DNA from: VAZQ01 sp036406655
GTDB lineage: Bacteria > Pseudomonadota > Alphaproteobacteria > Rhizobiales > Xanthobacteraceae
Length of the DNA: 11,815 bases
Direction of reading: 5' to 3'
Assembly (NCBI GenBank): GCA_036406655.1
Contig: DASXAP010000211.1
Span: 1 to 11,815 of the forward strand
Numbering within the stretch: position 1 is the first letter of the stretch; every line of letters starts with the position of its first letter. The position numbers and the translations under genes were made by a program. Of this stretch, positions 1-7,380 are shown piece by piece. The notes below the pieces were generated by a model. The model ran no database searches. It worked only from the letters and a program-made list of their open reading frames with translations, and was not told the DNA's origin.

Positions 1-3
1 TCG

Positions 4-1041
4 ATGGCCGACAAGACCCCGGTGACGGTGCTGACGGGATATCTCGGCGCCGGCAAGACGACCCTGCTCAACCGCATCCTCTCCGAGCCGCATGGCCGGC
101 GCTACGCCGTGATCGTCAACGAGTTCGGCGAGATCGGAATCGACAATGACCTCGTCGTCGGCGCCGACGAGGAAGTGTTCGAGATGAACAACGGCTGCAT
201 CTGCTGCACGGTGCGCGGCGATCTCGTGCGCATCATCGAGGGATTGATGCGGCGCAAGGGAAAGTTCGACGCGATCATCGTGGAGACCACCGGGCTCGCC
301 GACCCCGCGCCGGTGGCGCAGACGTTCTTCATGGACGCGAGCGTCGGCCGCAAGGCGAAGCTCGACGCCGTGGTGGCGGTCGCTGATGCGAGATGGCTGC
401 AGGACCGCCTCAAGGATGCTCCGGAGGCGAAGAACCAGATCGCGTTCGCCGACGTGGTCCTGCTCAACAAGACCGATCTCGTCACCGCCGATGGGCTCGA
501 GGAGGTCGAGGCGCGCATCCGCGGCATCAACCCCTACGCGCGACTGCACCGGACCGAGCGCTGCGTGGTTCCCCTGTCCGAGGTCCTGGGCCGCAACGCC
601 TTCGATCTCGACCGGATACTGGAGATCGAGCCGGAATTTCTAGAGGGCAGCGCGCATGGTGCGGATCATGACCATGATCATGATCATGATCACGGCGATC
701 GCGCGCATCGCCATCACGGCGGGAGGCTCAAGCACTATCACGACGAGGAGATGCACTCGCTCTCGCTCAGGACCGACAAGCCGCTCGATCCCGACAAGTT
801 CTTTCCCTGGGTGCAGGACCTCGTTCAGAAAGAGGGGCCGAGCATCCTGCGCTGCAAGGGCATTCTCGCGTTCGCCAACGACCCCGAACGTTTCGTCTTT
901 CAGGGCGTGCACATGATCCTCGACGGCGACAACCAGCGCGCCTGGAAGGAGGGGGAGCGGCGGGAAAGCCGCATCGTGTTCATCGGCCGCAAACTGCCGG
1001 AAGCGAGGATCAGGGCGGGGTTCGAGGCGTGCATCGCCTGA
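4..1041 (+). CDS. CobW/COG0523-family GTP-binding metallochaperone
   Basis: A 345-residue G3E-family GTPase of the CobW/ZNG1/YjiA type; such proteins bind GTP and hand metal ions (zinc, or cobalt for true CobW) to client enzymes in the cytoplasm. Seen in the sequence: Walker A GYLGAGKT at residues 12-19, the family metal-binding motif CICC at 65-68, the ETTG switch/Walker B region at 94-97, the guanine-specificity motif NKTD at 155-158, a His/Asp-rich loop at about 218-246 (alternating H-D, encoded by a short gatcat-type DNA repeat), then a CobW C-terminal domain at about 250-340. The length is normal for the family. The ATG at 4 places Walker A at the usual distance from the N-terminus; the upstream region lies outside the window, so its promoter or any Zur site cannot be seen. 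The His-rich loop favours zinc, but the metal is inference. True CobW of cobalamin synthesis is less likely because no cob genes are nearby. Confidence 0.93.
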   Translation: MADKTPVTVLTGYLGAGKTTLLNRILSEPHGRRYAVIVNEFGEIGIDNDLVVGADEEVFEMNNGCICCTVRGDLVRIIEGLMRRKGKFDAIIVETTGLADPAPVAQTFFMDASVGRKAKLDAVVAVADARWLQDRLKDAPEAKNQIAFADVVLLNKTDLVTADGLEEVEARIRGINPYARLHRTERCVVPLSEVLGRNAFDLDRILEIEPEFLEGSAHGADHDHDHDHDHGDRAHRHHGGRLKHYHDEEMHSLSLRTDKPLDPDKFFPWVQDLVQKEGPSILRCKGILAFANDPERFVFQGVHMILDGDNQRAWKEGERRESRIVFIGRKLPEARIRAGFEACIA

Positions 1042-1078
1042 TGCGGAATGCCTGCGCGCGAGAGCAGGGGCGCTAGCC

Positions 1079-2086
1079 GTGGCCGACACCCGCGCCGATA
1101 TCCCGTCCGTGGTCGAGCGCACGCGGCGCATCGAGACCGCAGCGTCCGTCGTGGCAGCGCATTTTCTCGGTTCTGTCGCGGTGCTCGTGCTGGGCGAGGA
1201 GGCCCTGTTGCTGGTGCGGCCGCAGGGCGAGCCGCAGCGCATCACGCTGCATGCCGGCGCTGTGCTGTGCTCGACCGCGAACGGCAAATGCATATTCACC
1301 GGCGGCGACGACGGGAAGGTCATGGCCACCGACGCCCGTGGCGTCAGTAGCGTGATCGCGACCGATGCCAAGCGACGCTGGATCGATCATCTCGCCGGCG
1401 GGCCGCACGGGGCGTTGGCCTGGTCGGCAGGCAAGCAGGCCTTCGTGCGGACGGGTAAAGCCCGAGAGCGCGCGCTGGAAGTGGGCTCGACGGTCGGCGG
1501 ACTGGCGTTCGCACCGAAGGGTACCCGCCTCGCCATCTCCCACTACAACGGCGTCACCCTCTGGTTTCCCAATCTGGAGGCCGAGCCGGAGGTGCTCGCA
1601 TGGAAGGGCTCGCACCTTGCGACGACGGTCAGCCCGGACGGGCGCTTCGTCGTCACCGCGATGCAGGAGCCGACGCTGCACGGCTGGCGCCTGTCCGATC
1701 GCCGGGACATGCGCATGTCCGGCTATGGCGCCCGCGTGCGCTCGTTCGATTGGACCGCCGGAGGCAAGTGGCTCGCGACCTCCGGCTCGACCGAGCTCAT
1801 CCTCTGGTCGTTCGAAAGCAAGGATGGTCCGATGGGCAAAATGCCGGAGCAGCTCGCGCGAGCGGAGTTGCCGGTCGAGGCGGTCGCCTGTCATCCCCGG
1901 CAGGAAGTGGCGGCGGTCGGTTATGCCGACGGCCGAATCCTGATCGTGCGGATCACCGACGGAGCCGAGGTGCTGGCGCGCCGGCCTGCCGGCGCAGCGG
2001 TCGGCGCGCTCGCCTGGAGCGAGGACGGCAACCTGCTCGCTTTCGGCGCCGAGGACGGCGAGGCCGGGATCGTCGATCTGGCGTGA
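1079..2086 (+). CDS. WD40-repeat beta-propeller protein
   Basis: A 335-residue protein built almost wholly of degenerate WD40-like repeats. Repeat-ending strands with the usual hydrophobic-x-W/V pattern are seen around residues 148-164, 181-206, 220-245, 265-291 and 308-334, consistent with one propeller of about seven blades. There is no signal peptide, transmembrane segment or enzymatic motif, so a cytoplasmic scaffold or interaction role is the most that can be inferred. The start is GTG at 1079, preceded by AGGGG at 1066-1070 (8-nt spacing). The gene follows the CobW-type GTPase after 37 nt with no terminator between, so the two are probably cotranscribed; the propeller may be a partner of the GTPase, which is inference from position. 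It ends 19 nt before the end of a convergent gene. Confidence 0.88.
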   Translation: MADTRADIPSVVERTRRIETAASVVAAHFLGSVAVLVLGEEALLLVRPQGEPQRITLHAGAVLCSTANGKCIFTGGDDGKVMATDARGVSSVIATDAKRRWIDHLAGGPHGALAWSAGKQAFVRTGKARERALEVGSTVGGLAFAPKGTRLAISHYNGVTLWFPNLEAEPEVLAWKGSHLATTVSPDGRFVVTAMQEPTLHGWRLSDRRDMRMSGYGARVRSFDWTAGGKWLATSGSTELILWSFESKDGPMGKMPEQLARAELPVEAVACHPRQEVAAVGYADGRILIVRITDGAEVLARRPAGAAVGALAWSEDGNLLAFGAEDGEAGIVDLA

Positions 2087-2105
2087 GCGAGCGCTTTTCG
2101 CCCGC

Positions 2106-2645
2106 CTATTTCTTCTTGGCGGCAGGGGCGGCGGTTGCGCGGGAGGCGGCGGCGGGCCGCGCCGGACCGAGCGCGTTGTCAGGCAGCCGGTTCCAGACCT
2201 GGCTGCGTCCGAACAGAGCAAGGCCGAGATAGCCGCGCACCTCGAGCTTGCTGCCGTCGGGCGTGAGGCGCATCAGCGCGCGATACACGGAGCCGTCGCG
2301 CGGATCCATGATCGTCCCGTTCTCGTAGGTGAGCCCGTTGCGCTGCATCCCCTTGACCAGGGTCAGGCCCAGCACCGGCCTGCCGCGGTCCGCCCCTTCG
2401 CATTTGTCGCATTTCCAGTTTTCGTCTTCCCCGGGCTTGAAGAAGATCTTCACGATGACGCCCTCGTAGACACCATTGTGCTCGGTGATCCTGAACCAGC
2501 TCTCGGCTTTCCCGCTCTTCTCGTCGACCTGCTCCCATAATCCGGCCGCCGAGGGCTCGGCCGCCCGTGTGCGTAAGTCCCCGACAAGCAGCGCGACAAC
2601 AGCGAGCAGCGTAGCGGCGGCAATCAGCCTCGGCATTGCATTCAT
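2106..2645 (-). CDS. Exported DUF2147 family protein
   Basis: About 179 residues. The N-terminus has a cleavable-looking signal peptide (hydrophobic run after MPRL, ending near the alanines before EPSAAGLW). The mature part matches DUF2147: a GLWEQVDEKSGKAESWFRI strand, the YEGVIVKIF strand, a CDKC pair with a following PVLGL, the LTYENGTIMDP segment, and a YLGLALFGRSQVWNR ending. DUF2147 proteins are small periplasmic or envelope beta-rich proteins of unknown function. The tail after the domain is an Ala/Pro/Lys extension ending in KKK. The open frame continues upstream, but the start was chosen at the ATG at 2645 because GAGGAA at 2652-2657 sits 6 nt before it; the ATG at 2651 would be too close to that site. 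It is convergent with the WD40 gene and divergent from the DUF6600 gene. Confidence 0.85.
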   Translation of the reverse strand: MNAMPRLIAAATLLAVVALLVGDLRTRAAEPSAAGLWEQVDEKSGKAESWFRITEHNGVYEGVIVKIFFKPGEDENWKCDKCEGADRGRPVLGLTLVKGMQRNGLTYENGTIMDPRDGSVYRALMRLTPDGSKLEVRGYLGLALFGRSQVWNRLPDNALGPARPAAASRATAAPAAKKK

Positions 2646-2824
2646 CTTCATTTCCTCGAGCTCTTCCGAACGCCACATGAACACACATTCAGGCGAGGCG
2701 TGGGCGGAAACTGTGGTGATTTCGCGGAACCTGCAACCTCGGCCGGAACACCGAACCGATCCCCTCCGTTTACTCGCCAAGGGGCAAGACCCGAGAAAAC
2801 CGGTCCAGACGAGGAAAATCCCCG
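2646..2824. other. Divergent intergenic region, DUF2147 / DUF6600
   Basis: The 179-nt gap between two divergent genes for exported proteins. It holds the EcfG-type promoter for the plus-strand gene and the ribosome binding sites of both genes (GAGGA at 2811-2815 for the plus strand, GAGGAA at 2652-2657 on the minus strand). I could not pick out a convincing minus-strand promoter for DUF2147. Confidence 0.6.
2745..2770 (+). promoter_or_regulatory. EcfG-type (general stress sigma factor) promoter
   Basis: GGAAC at 2745-2749, a 17-nt spacer, then CGTT at 2767-2770. This matches exactly the GGAAC-N16/17-CGTT consensus described for sigma-EcfG (SigT in Caulobacter) of alphaproteobacteria. It points at the DUF6600 gene, whose ATG lies 54 nt after the -10 element. 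The gene therefore probably belongs to the PhyR/NepR/EcfG general stress regulon. The match is seen directly; the activity is inferred. Confidence 0.7.
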
Positions 2825-4624
2825 ATGACCTTCCACCCAATCGCTGTGCGCCGCAGCTTTCGTGCGTGGCGCATCACCTTTACCGCCTCGGCCTCGGCTG
2901 TTGCCGTTGCCCTGGCCGCGGCGAGCCTTGCGCCTGCCGAGGCGCAGCACCGTGCAATGGAGCGCCAGCCGGGGCCACCGGCGATGATGCAGCGGGGAAA
3001 CGCGCCGAGGGGAGAGCTCCACAACACCGGGCAATCGCACGAGCGGGGTACGGTATCGGCGGAGTTTCGAGCTGCGCTCGAGCCGCATGGCCGCTGGCTC
3101 ACGCATTCGCGGTGGGGAGAGGTGTGGCGGCCGGAGCACCGCGCGCGCAATTGGCGGCCCTACACGCTGGGGCATTGGACCTACACCAACGACTGGGGCT
3201 GGTACTGGATCGCGGACCAGGATGAAGCAGATTGGGGATGGGTGACCTACCATTACGGCCGCTGGGTCTTCGATGACGAGGACGGCTGGGTGTGGGTCCC
3301 CGGCACGGAGTGGGGACCCGCATTCGTCGCGTGGCGCCGCGGCGGCGGCTATGCGGGCTGGTGTCCGCTGCCGCCAGAGGCGGTCGTGGTCGAGTACCGC
3401 GAGCAGCCCGACTTCTGGATCTTCGTGCGCGCCCAAGACCTCATAGCTCCGCGCATCGCCACGGTGGTTCTGCCGTTCGAGCAGCGGAGCGTCTTCTTCA
3501 ACCAAACGGTGGTGGTCAATCAGACGGTGCTGCTCCACGACCGAGCTTTCGCGGTCAATCCCGGAATTGCCCCCGGCATCGTTGCCGCCGAGATCGGTCG
3601 ACCGCTGCCTGCCTACGATGTGCGACCGCGCCTGCTGGCAGGGACCGCGGCTGCGGCGGCGATCACCGGCGCGACCATCGTCACGGCCCAACAGCTTCGC
3701 TCCGGCAACATCCGCGGCGAGAGCGCGGTCCGGCGATCGCAGAACCGGATCCAGCCCGCCCGCCACGTGCCCCCGCCGCAGGCGCTCACCAGCCGGGAAG
3801 GAAGGCTCGGCGACAATCCGCTGCGCGCCGCCGGCCGTGCACCAAGCTCCACCGGCCAAGGCACGCAAGAAGGACAGCAGCCGCGGCTGCAGCAAGGCCA
3901 GCAGCAACCGCGGCAGCAACCGGCCGGCCGTGCCGGCGAGCGGATGCCGCCGACCACCGGACAGGCGCCGCGGCAGCAGGCGCCGCGGCAGCAACCGCTG
4001 CAGCAGCAGGGCCAGCAGCGGCAAAGCCCGGCGCTGCAGCAACCCCGGCAGGGCAGACAGGAGCTGGGACGCCAGCAGACGCAGCCGCAGCCACGATCGG
4101 GCACGGAAGGTCGCGGCAACGCCCAGCAGCGGCAACAGAGCGAGCAGCGCAATCTGGAGCAGCATCAGCAGAACGAGCGCCGCGCCGTCGAGCCGCAACG
4201 AGGGCGGCAGGAGCCGGGAACGCAAGGCCGCGGCACTGGCCCTGCGCGGTCGATGCAAAACGAGCGCCGCGCAACCGAGCCGCAGCGGGGACGCCAGGAA
4301 TTCGGGACGCAAGGACGCGGCGCGGGCGCTGAGCGGCCGATGCAGAACGAGCGCCGCGCAGTGGGGCCCCAGCGCGGGCGGCCGGAGCTCGGCACCCAAG
4401 GCCGCGCCGCCGGGGGAAGCCGTGCAATGCCGCCAGGCCCGGGGCGAGCGATGCCCAGCACCGAAGGCAGGGGTGGGGGTGGTCCGGTGCGTCAGCCTGG
4501 CGGCGGGGCCGGCGCGATGCGCGGACCTGCCGGCGGTGGCCCCTCCGCCGGAGCGATGCATCCGGGCGGTGGCGGCGGTGGACCGGCAGGCGGTGCGGGA
4601 GCGCGCGGCCGCGGGCCGCACTGA
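2825..4624 (+). CDS. Exported DUF6600 protein with long Gln/Arg/Gly-rich tail
   Basis: 599 residues. The ATG is preceded by GAGGA with 9-nt spacing. Residues 1-40 form a signal peptide: basic start, Ala/Val-rich core, cut probably after APAEA. Residues 75-190 carry the Trp/Tyr-rich DUF6600 region: LEPHGRW, GEVWRP, WRPYTLGHWTYT, GWGWVTYHYGRWVF, GWVWVPGTEWGPAFVAWR, GYAGWCPLPP. After about residue 315 the protein turns into low-complexity Q/R/G/P sequence for some 285 residues, including three 29-residue tandem repeats and a Gly/Ala/Pro-rich end. DUF6600 proteins are envelope proteins of unknown function, and the basic disordered tail could bind polyanions or cell-wall polymers (inference). An EcfG-type promoter upstream suggests induction by general stress, and a hairpin follows the stop codon. 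Confidence 0.85.
   Translation: MTFHPIAVRRSFRAWRITFTASASAVAVALAAASLAPAEAQHRAMERQPGPPAMMQRGNAPRGELHNTGQSHERGTVSAEFRAALEPHGRWLTHSRWGEVWRPEHRARNWRPYTLGHWTYTNDWGWYWIADQDEADWGWVTYHYGRWVFDDEDGWVWVPGTEWGPAFVAWRRGGGYAGWCPLPPEAVVVEYREQPDFWIFVRAQDLIAPRIATVVLPFEQRSVFFNQTVVVNQTVLLHDRAFAVNPGIAPGIVAAEIGRPLPAYDVRPRLLAGTAAAAAITGATIVTAQQLRSGNIRGESAVRRSQNRIQPARHVPPPQALTSREGRLGDNPLRAAGRAPSSTGQGTQEGQQPRLQQGQQQPRQQPAGRAGERMPPTTGQAPRQQAPRQQPLQQQGQQRQSPALQQPRQGRQELGRQQTQPQPRSGTEGRGNAQQRQQSEQRNLEQHQQNERRAVEPQRGRQEPGTQGRGTGPARSMQNERRATEPQRGRQEFGTQGRGAGAERPMQNERRAVGPQRGRPELGTQGRAAGGSRAMPPGPGRAMPSTEGRGGGGPVRQPGGGAGAMRGPAGGGPSAGAMHPGGGGGGPAGGAGARGRGPH
4169..4429 (+). repeat. Three 87-bp tandem repeats in the DUF6600 coding region
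   Basis: Three copies at 4169-4255, 4256-4342 and 4343-4429, each coding for 29 residues of the pattern QNERRAxxPQRGRxxxGTQGR followed by an Ala/Gly-rich linker ending in M. The copies differ at several positions, so this is an older in-frame duplication and not an assembly artefact. Confidence 0.85.
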
Positions 4625-4652
4625 GCGGCGAGCTGCGAGCCGGACAGTGACG

Positions 4653-4679
4653 AGCATGGGCGGCCGGGCCGCCCATGCT
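4653..4679. terminator. Hairpin between convergent DUF6600 and hss genes
   Basis: Perfect 11-bp inverted repeat (AGCATGGGCGG / CCGCCCATGCT) around a 5-nt loop, located 29 nt after the DUF6600 stop and 21 nt beyond the hss stop. On the plus strand it runs into a short TTT only, so it is a weak intrinsic terminator by the usual rule, but its position between two convergent 3' ends suits a bidirectional terminator or transcript-end stabiliser. Confidence 0.6.
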
Positions 4680-4699
4680 TTCGAGTGAACGCTGGGCGA

Positions 4700-6151
4700 T
4701 CAGCTCACCAGCACGTTCTTGAACTGCCAGGCGTCGGTTGTGTCCACATCCTCGGGGAACAGCTCGCCGCGGCCGGCGAGCGGCGTCCAATCCGTATAGC
4801 GTCCGACCACCGGCCCGAGATAGGGCCGCTGCAGCTCGAGGCAGCGGCGGAAATCCATCTCGTCGGCCTCGACGATGCCGCGATCGGGATTTTCCAGCAT
4901 CCAGATGATGCCGGCGAGGACCGCCGAGGTCACCTGCAGCCCGGTCGCGTTCTGGTAGGGCGCGAGCCGCCGCGTCTCCTCGATCGAGAGCTGCGAGCCG
5001 TACCAGTAGGCGTTCCTGGCGTGCCCGTAGAGCAGCACGCCCAGTTCGTCGATGCCGTCGACGATGTCCTCCTCGGAGAGGATGTGCCAGGTCTGTTGCG
5101 GCTTCCACTGCGCGCCCGCGAGCTCGTGCAGCGACAGCACCGCGTCGTCGCAGGGGTGATAGGCGTAGTGGCATGTCGGCCGGTAGACCACCCGGCCGCC
5201 CTCGCGCAGGGTGAAATAGTCGGCGATCGAGATCGCCTCGTTGTGGGTCACCAGGAATCCGTGCTGGGCCTGCGCCGTCGGCGTCCAGGAACGCACGCGC
5301 GTGCCGGCGCCGGGACGGTGCAGATAGATCGCGGCGTCGCAGCCGAAATCGTGGCGCGCCGCGCCGGGCGGCATCGCCTTCTCGTGCGTGCCCCAGCCGA
5401 GCTCGGAGGGCTGCATCCCCTCGGCGACGAATCCTTCGACCGACCAGGTGTTGACGAACTTGCCCACGGGCTTCGGCGCGCGCGCGCGCTGGGTGTCGCG
5501 CTCGGCGATATGGATGCCCTTGACCCCGACCCGCTGCATCAGCCGCGCCCAGTCGTCCCGGGATTGCGGCTCGACGAAGTCGAGCTCGAGCTCGACGGCG
5601 ACATCGAGCAGCGCCTGCTTCACCATCCAGGAGACCATGCCGGGATTGGCGCCGCAGCAGCTCACGGCGGTGACGCCGCCCGGACGCCGCCGGCGCAGCT
5701 CCAGCACCCCCTCGCGCAGCGCGTAATTGGAGCGCTCCGACGGCGAGCGGTTGCGGTCGGTGTAGAGGCCCGGCCAGGGCTCCACCACCGTGTCGATGTA
5801 GAAGACGTCGAGATCCTTGCAGAGCTCCATCAGCTCGACCGAGGAGGTATCGACCGACAGGTTGACGACCATGCCGCGGCCCGGCCCCACCGTGAGCAGC
5901 GGGGTGAGCACGGCGCGATAGTTCTCCCTGGTCAACGCCTGGTGAATGAACCGGATCTGTCGCTCGTCCAGCAGATGGCGGTCACGGTCGTCGGGGGCGA
6001 TGACCACGAACTTGGAGCGGTCGAACGCGAGATGCCGCTCGATCAGCGGCAGCGTGCCCTTGCCGATCGATCCGAAACCGATCATCACGATCGGGCCTTC
6101 GAAACGCGCGTGCAGCGGCCAATCTCGGGGCGTGCGGGTGAGGGCGTTCAT
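4700..6151 (-). CDS. hss: Homospermidine synthase (EC 2.5.1.44)
   Basis: 483 residues, close to the 477 of the Blastochloris viridis enzyme. It makes sym-homospermidine from two putrescines (or from spermidine plus putrescine) by NAD+-dependent oxidation, Schiff-base transfer and re-reduction. Seen: Rossmann motif GFGSIG at 25-30. From memory of the B. viridis structure, the active-site residues are D94, E117, N162, E210, W229, E237, H296 and E298; with a constant shift of 7 they fall here on D101, E124, N169, E217, W236, E244, H303 and E305, all conserved. The start is ATG at 6151 with GGAGAG (6158-6163) 6 nt upstream. It follows the decarboxylase gene by 64 nt on the same strand, so the pair forms an ornithine-to-homospermidine unit. 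A hairpin with a T-run in the gap may set hss expression below odc. The protein is soluble, with no signal peptide. Confidence 0.96.
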   Translation of the reverse strand: MNALTRTPRDWPLHARFEGPIVMIGFGSIGKGTLPLIERHLAFDRSKFVVIAPDDRDRHLLDERQIRFIHQALTRENYRAVLTPLLTVGPGRGMVVNLSVDTSSVELMELCKDLDVFYIDTVVEPWPGLYTDRNRSPSERSNYALREGVLELRRRRPGGVTAVSCCGANPGMVSWMVKQALLDVAVELELDFVEPQSRDDWARLMQRVGVKGIHIAERDTQRARAPKPVGKFVNTWSVEGFVAEGMQPSELGWGTHEKAMPPGAARHDFGCDAAIYLHRPGAGTRVRSWTPTAQAQHGFLVTHNEAISIADYFTLREGGRVVYRPTCHYAYHPCDDAVLSLHELAGAQWKPQQTWHILSEEDIVDGIDELGVLLYGHARNAYWYGSQLSIEETRRLAPYQNATGLQVTSAVLAGIIWMLENPDRGIVEADEMDFRRCLELQRPYLGPVVGRYTDWTPLAGRGELFPEDVDTTDAWQFKNVLVS

Positions 6152-6170
6152 GCGCTTCTCTCCGGGAAAA

Positions 6171-6201
6171 GCCGGGCCGGCACGCCCGCAGGCGTGCCGG
6201 C
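6171..6201 (-). terminator. Intercistronic hairpin plus T-run between odc and hss (attenuator-like)
   Basis: Perfect 11-bp inverted repeat GCCGGCACGCC / GGCGTGCCGGC around a 4-nt loop (6176-6186 and 6191-6201). Read on the minus strand the stem is followed after 5 nt by TTTT (6167-6170), then the hss ribosome site. It lies between the odc stop (6216) and the hss start (6151), so it is likely a partial terminator or an mRNA processing/stability element. Confidence 0.5.
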
Positions 6202-6215
6202 TCGTGGCAGCGAGC

Positions 6216-7346
6216 TCAGATGTGGTAGGTCTTCAGCGGGGCAAAGCCGTTGAAGGCGACGGCGGCGTAGGTCGCGGTATAGGCGCCCGTGCCCTCGATC
6301 AGCACCCTGTCGCCGATCTCCAGGCTCACCGGCAGGTCGTACGGCTTCTTCTCGTACATCACGTCGACCGAGTCACAGGTAGGCCCGGCCAGCACGCAGG
6401 GTCCGACCATATCGCCGTCGCGCGGGGTGCGGATCGGGTAGCGAATCATCTCGTCGGTGGTCTCGGCGAGACCGCCGAACTTGCCGATGTCCAGGTAGAC
6501 CCAACGGGTCTCGTCCTGCGCGCTCTTGCTGGAGATGAGCACCACCTCCGCCTCGATGATTCCCGCATCGCCGACCATGCCGCGACCCGGCTCGATGATC
6601 GTGTCGGGGATGCGGTTGCCGAAATGCTTGCGCAACGCGCGGAAGATCGAGCGGCCGTAGGCTTTCACCGGCGGCACCTCCTTCTGGTACTTCACCGGGA
6701 AGCCGCCGCCGAGGTTGACCATCGCCAGGTTGATCCCCCGCTCGGCGCAGGCGCGGAAGATGTCGGCGGCGCATTTGAGCGCCCCGTCCCACGACTGGGT
6801 GCGCGGCTGCTGCGAGCCGACGTGGAACGACACGCCGTGCGCGATCAGGCCGAGGCGATGGGCGTGCTCCAGGACATCGACGGCCATGGCGGGGTCGCAG
6901 CCGAACTTGCGCGACAGCGGCCATTCGGCTCCGGCACAGTCGTGCAGGAAGCGGCAGAACACGCGGGCGCCCGGCGCGGCGCGGGCGACCTTCTCGACCT
7001 CGGCCACGCAATCGACCGCGAACAGCCGCACCCCCAGCGCATAGGCGCGGGCGATGTCGCGCTCCTTCTTGATGGTGTTGCCGAACGAGATGCGCTCCGC
7101 CGGCGCGCCGGCGGCGAGCGCGAGCTCGACCTCGGTCACCGAGGCGGCGTCGAAGCTCGAGCCGAGCGAGGCGAGCAGCGAGAGCACCTGGGGCGCCGGG
7201 TTGGCCTTCACCGCATAGAAGACCCGGGTGTCGGGCAGCGCCTTGGCGAAGGAGAGATAATTGTCCCGCACCACGTCGAGGTCGACGACGAGGCAAGGGC
7301 CGTCGTCCACCCTGGTGCGGAGGAAATCACGGATGCGCGCGGTCAT
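6216..7346 (-). CDS. odc: Ornithine decarboxylase (type III PLP fold, possibly ornithine/lysine)
   Basis: 376 residues, the normal size for the short bacterial alanine-racemase-fold decarboxylases. It converts L-ornithine to putrescine and CO2 with pyridoxal phosphate. Seen: PLP lysine K47 in YAVKAN; FHVGSQ at 174-179 with the ring-stacking His175; phosphate-binding GGGFP at 213-217; EPGRG at 252-256; GPTCDSVD at 321-328 with the dimer-partner catalytic Cys324 and Asp325; and Tyr356 in the GAYT motif. Start: the open frame runs on to about 7505, but ATG 7346 has GGGGAGAG at 7352-7359 and gives the family's usual N-terminus; ATG 7361 is in frame but has a poorer site. It is first in a pair with hss, which consumes putrescine. 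Some alphaproteobacterial relatives also decarboxylate lysine, and specificity cannot be read from sequence alone. The long structured leader suggests riboregulation. Confidence 0.93.
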   Translation of the reverse strand: MTARIRDFLRTRVDDGPCLVVDLDVVRDNYLSFAKALPDTRVFYAVKANPAPQVLSLLASLGSSFDAASVTEVELALAAGAPAERISFGNTIKKERDIARAYALGVRLFAVDCVAEVEKVARAAPGARVFCRFLHDCAGAEWPLSRKFGCDPAMAVDVLEHAHRLGLIAHGVSFHVGSQQPRTQSWDGALKCAADIFRACAERGINLAMVNLGGGFPVKYQKEVPPVKAYGRSIFRALRKHFGNRIPDTIIEPGRGMVGDAGIIEAEVVLISSKSAQDETRWVYLDIGKFGGLAETTDEMIRYPIRTPRDGDMVGPCVLAGPTCDSVDVMYEKKPYDLPVSLEIGDRVLIEGTGAYTATYAAVAFNGFAPLKTYHI

Positions 7347-7380
7347 GGGCGCTCTCCCCATGCAGCTCAAAGAGCCGCCC
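7347..7380 (-). promoter_or_regulatory. Hairpin enclosing the odc ribosome binding site
   Basis: Directly before the odc ATG, GGGCGCTC (7347-7354, plus-strand reading) can pair with GAG-C-CGCCC (7372-7380, one bulged base), leaving a 17-nt loop. The Shine-Dalgarno sequence GGGGAGAG (minus strand, 7352-7359) lies partly in the stem and partly in the loop. A competing small hairpin GCTC-TTT-GAGC sits inside the upstream arm (minus strand), so two exclusive folds are possible, as expected for a translational switch. Confidence 0.45.

Noticed and set aside
660..740. The short gatcat DNA repeats in the CobW gene as a regulatory or recombination repeat.
   Set aside because: They simply encode the His/Asp-rich metal-binding loop typical of the family.
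2648..4657. Minus-strand open frame of about 669 codons opposite the DUF6600 gene.
   Set aside because: It is the antisense image of the GC-rich repetitive tail, Arg/Leu/Ala-rich and without recognisable domains; the sense protein has a signal peptide, a domain and a promoter.
4685..6253. Plus-strand open frame of about 522 codons opposite hss.
   Set aside because: The minus strand encodes an intact homospermidine synthase with all expected active-site residues; the plus frame shows no domain or ribosome site.
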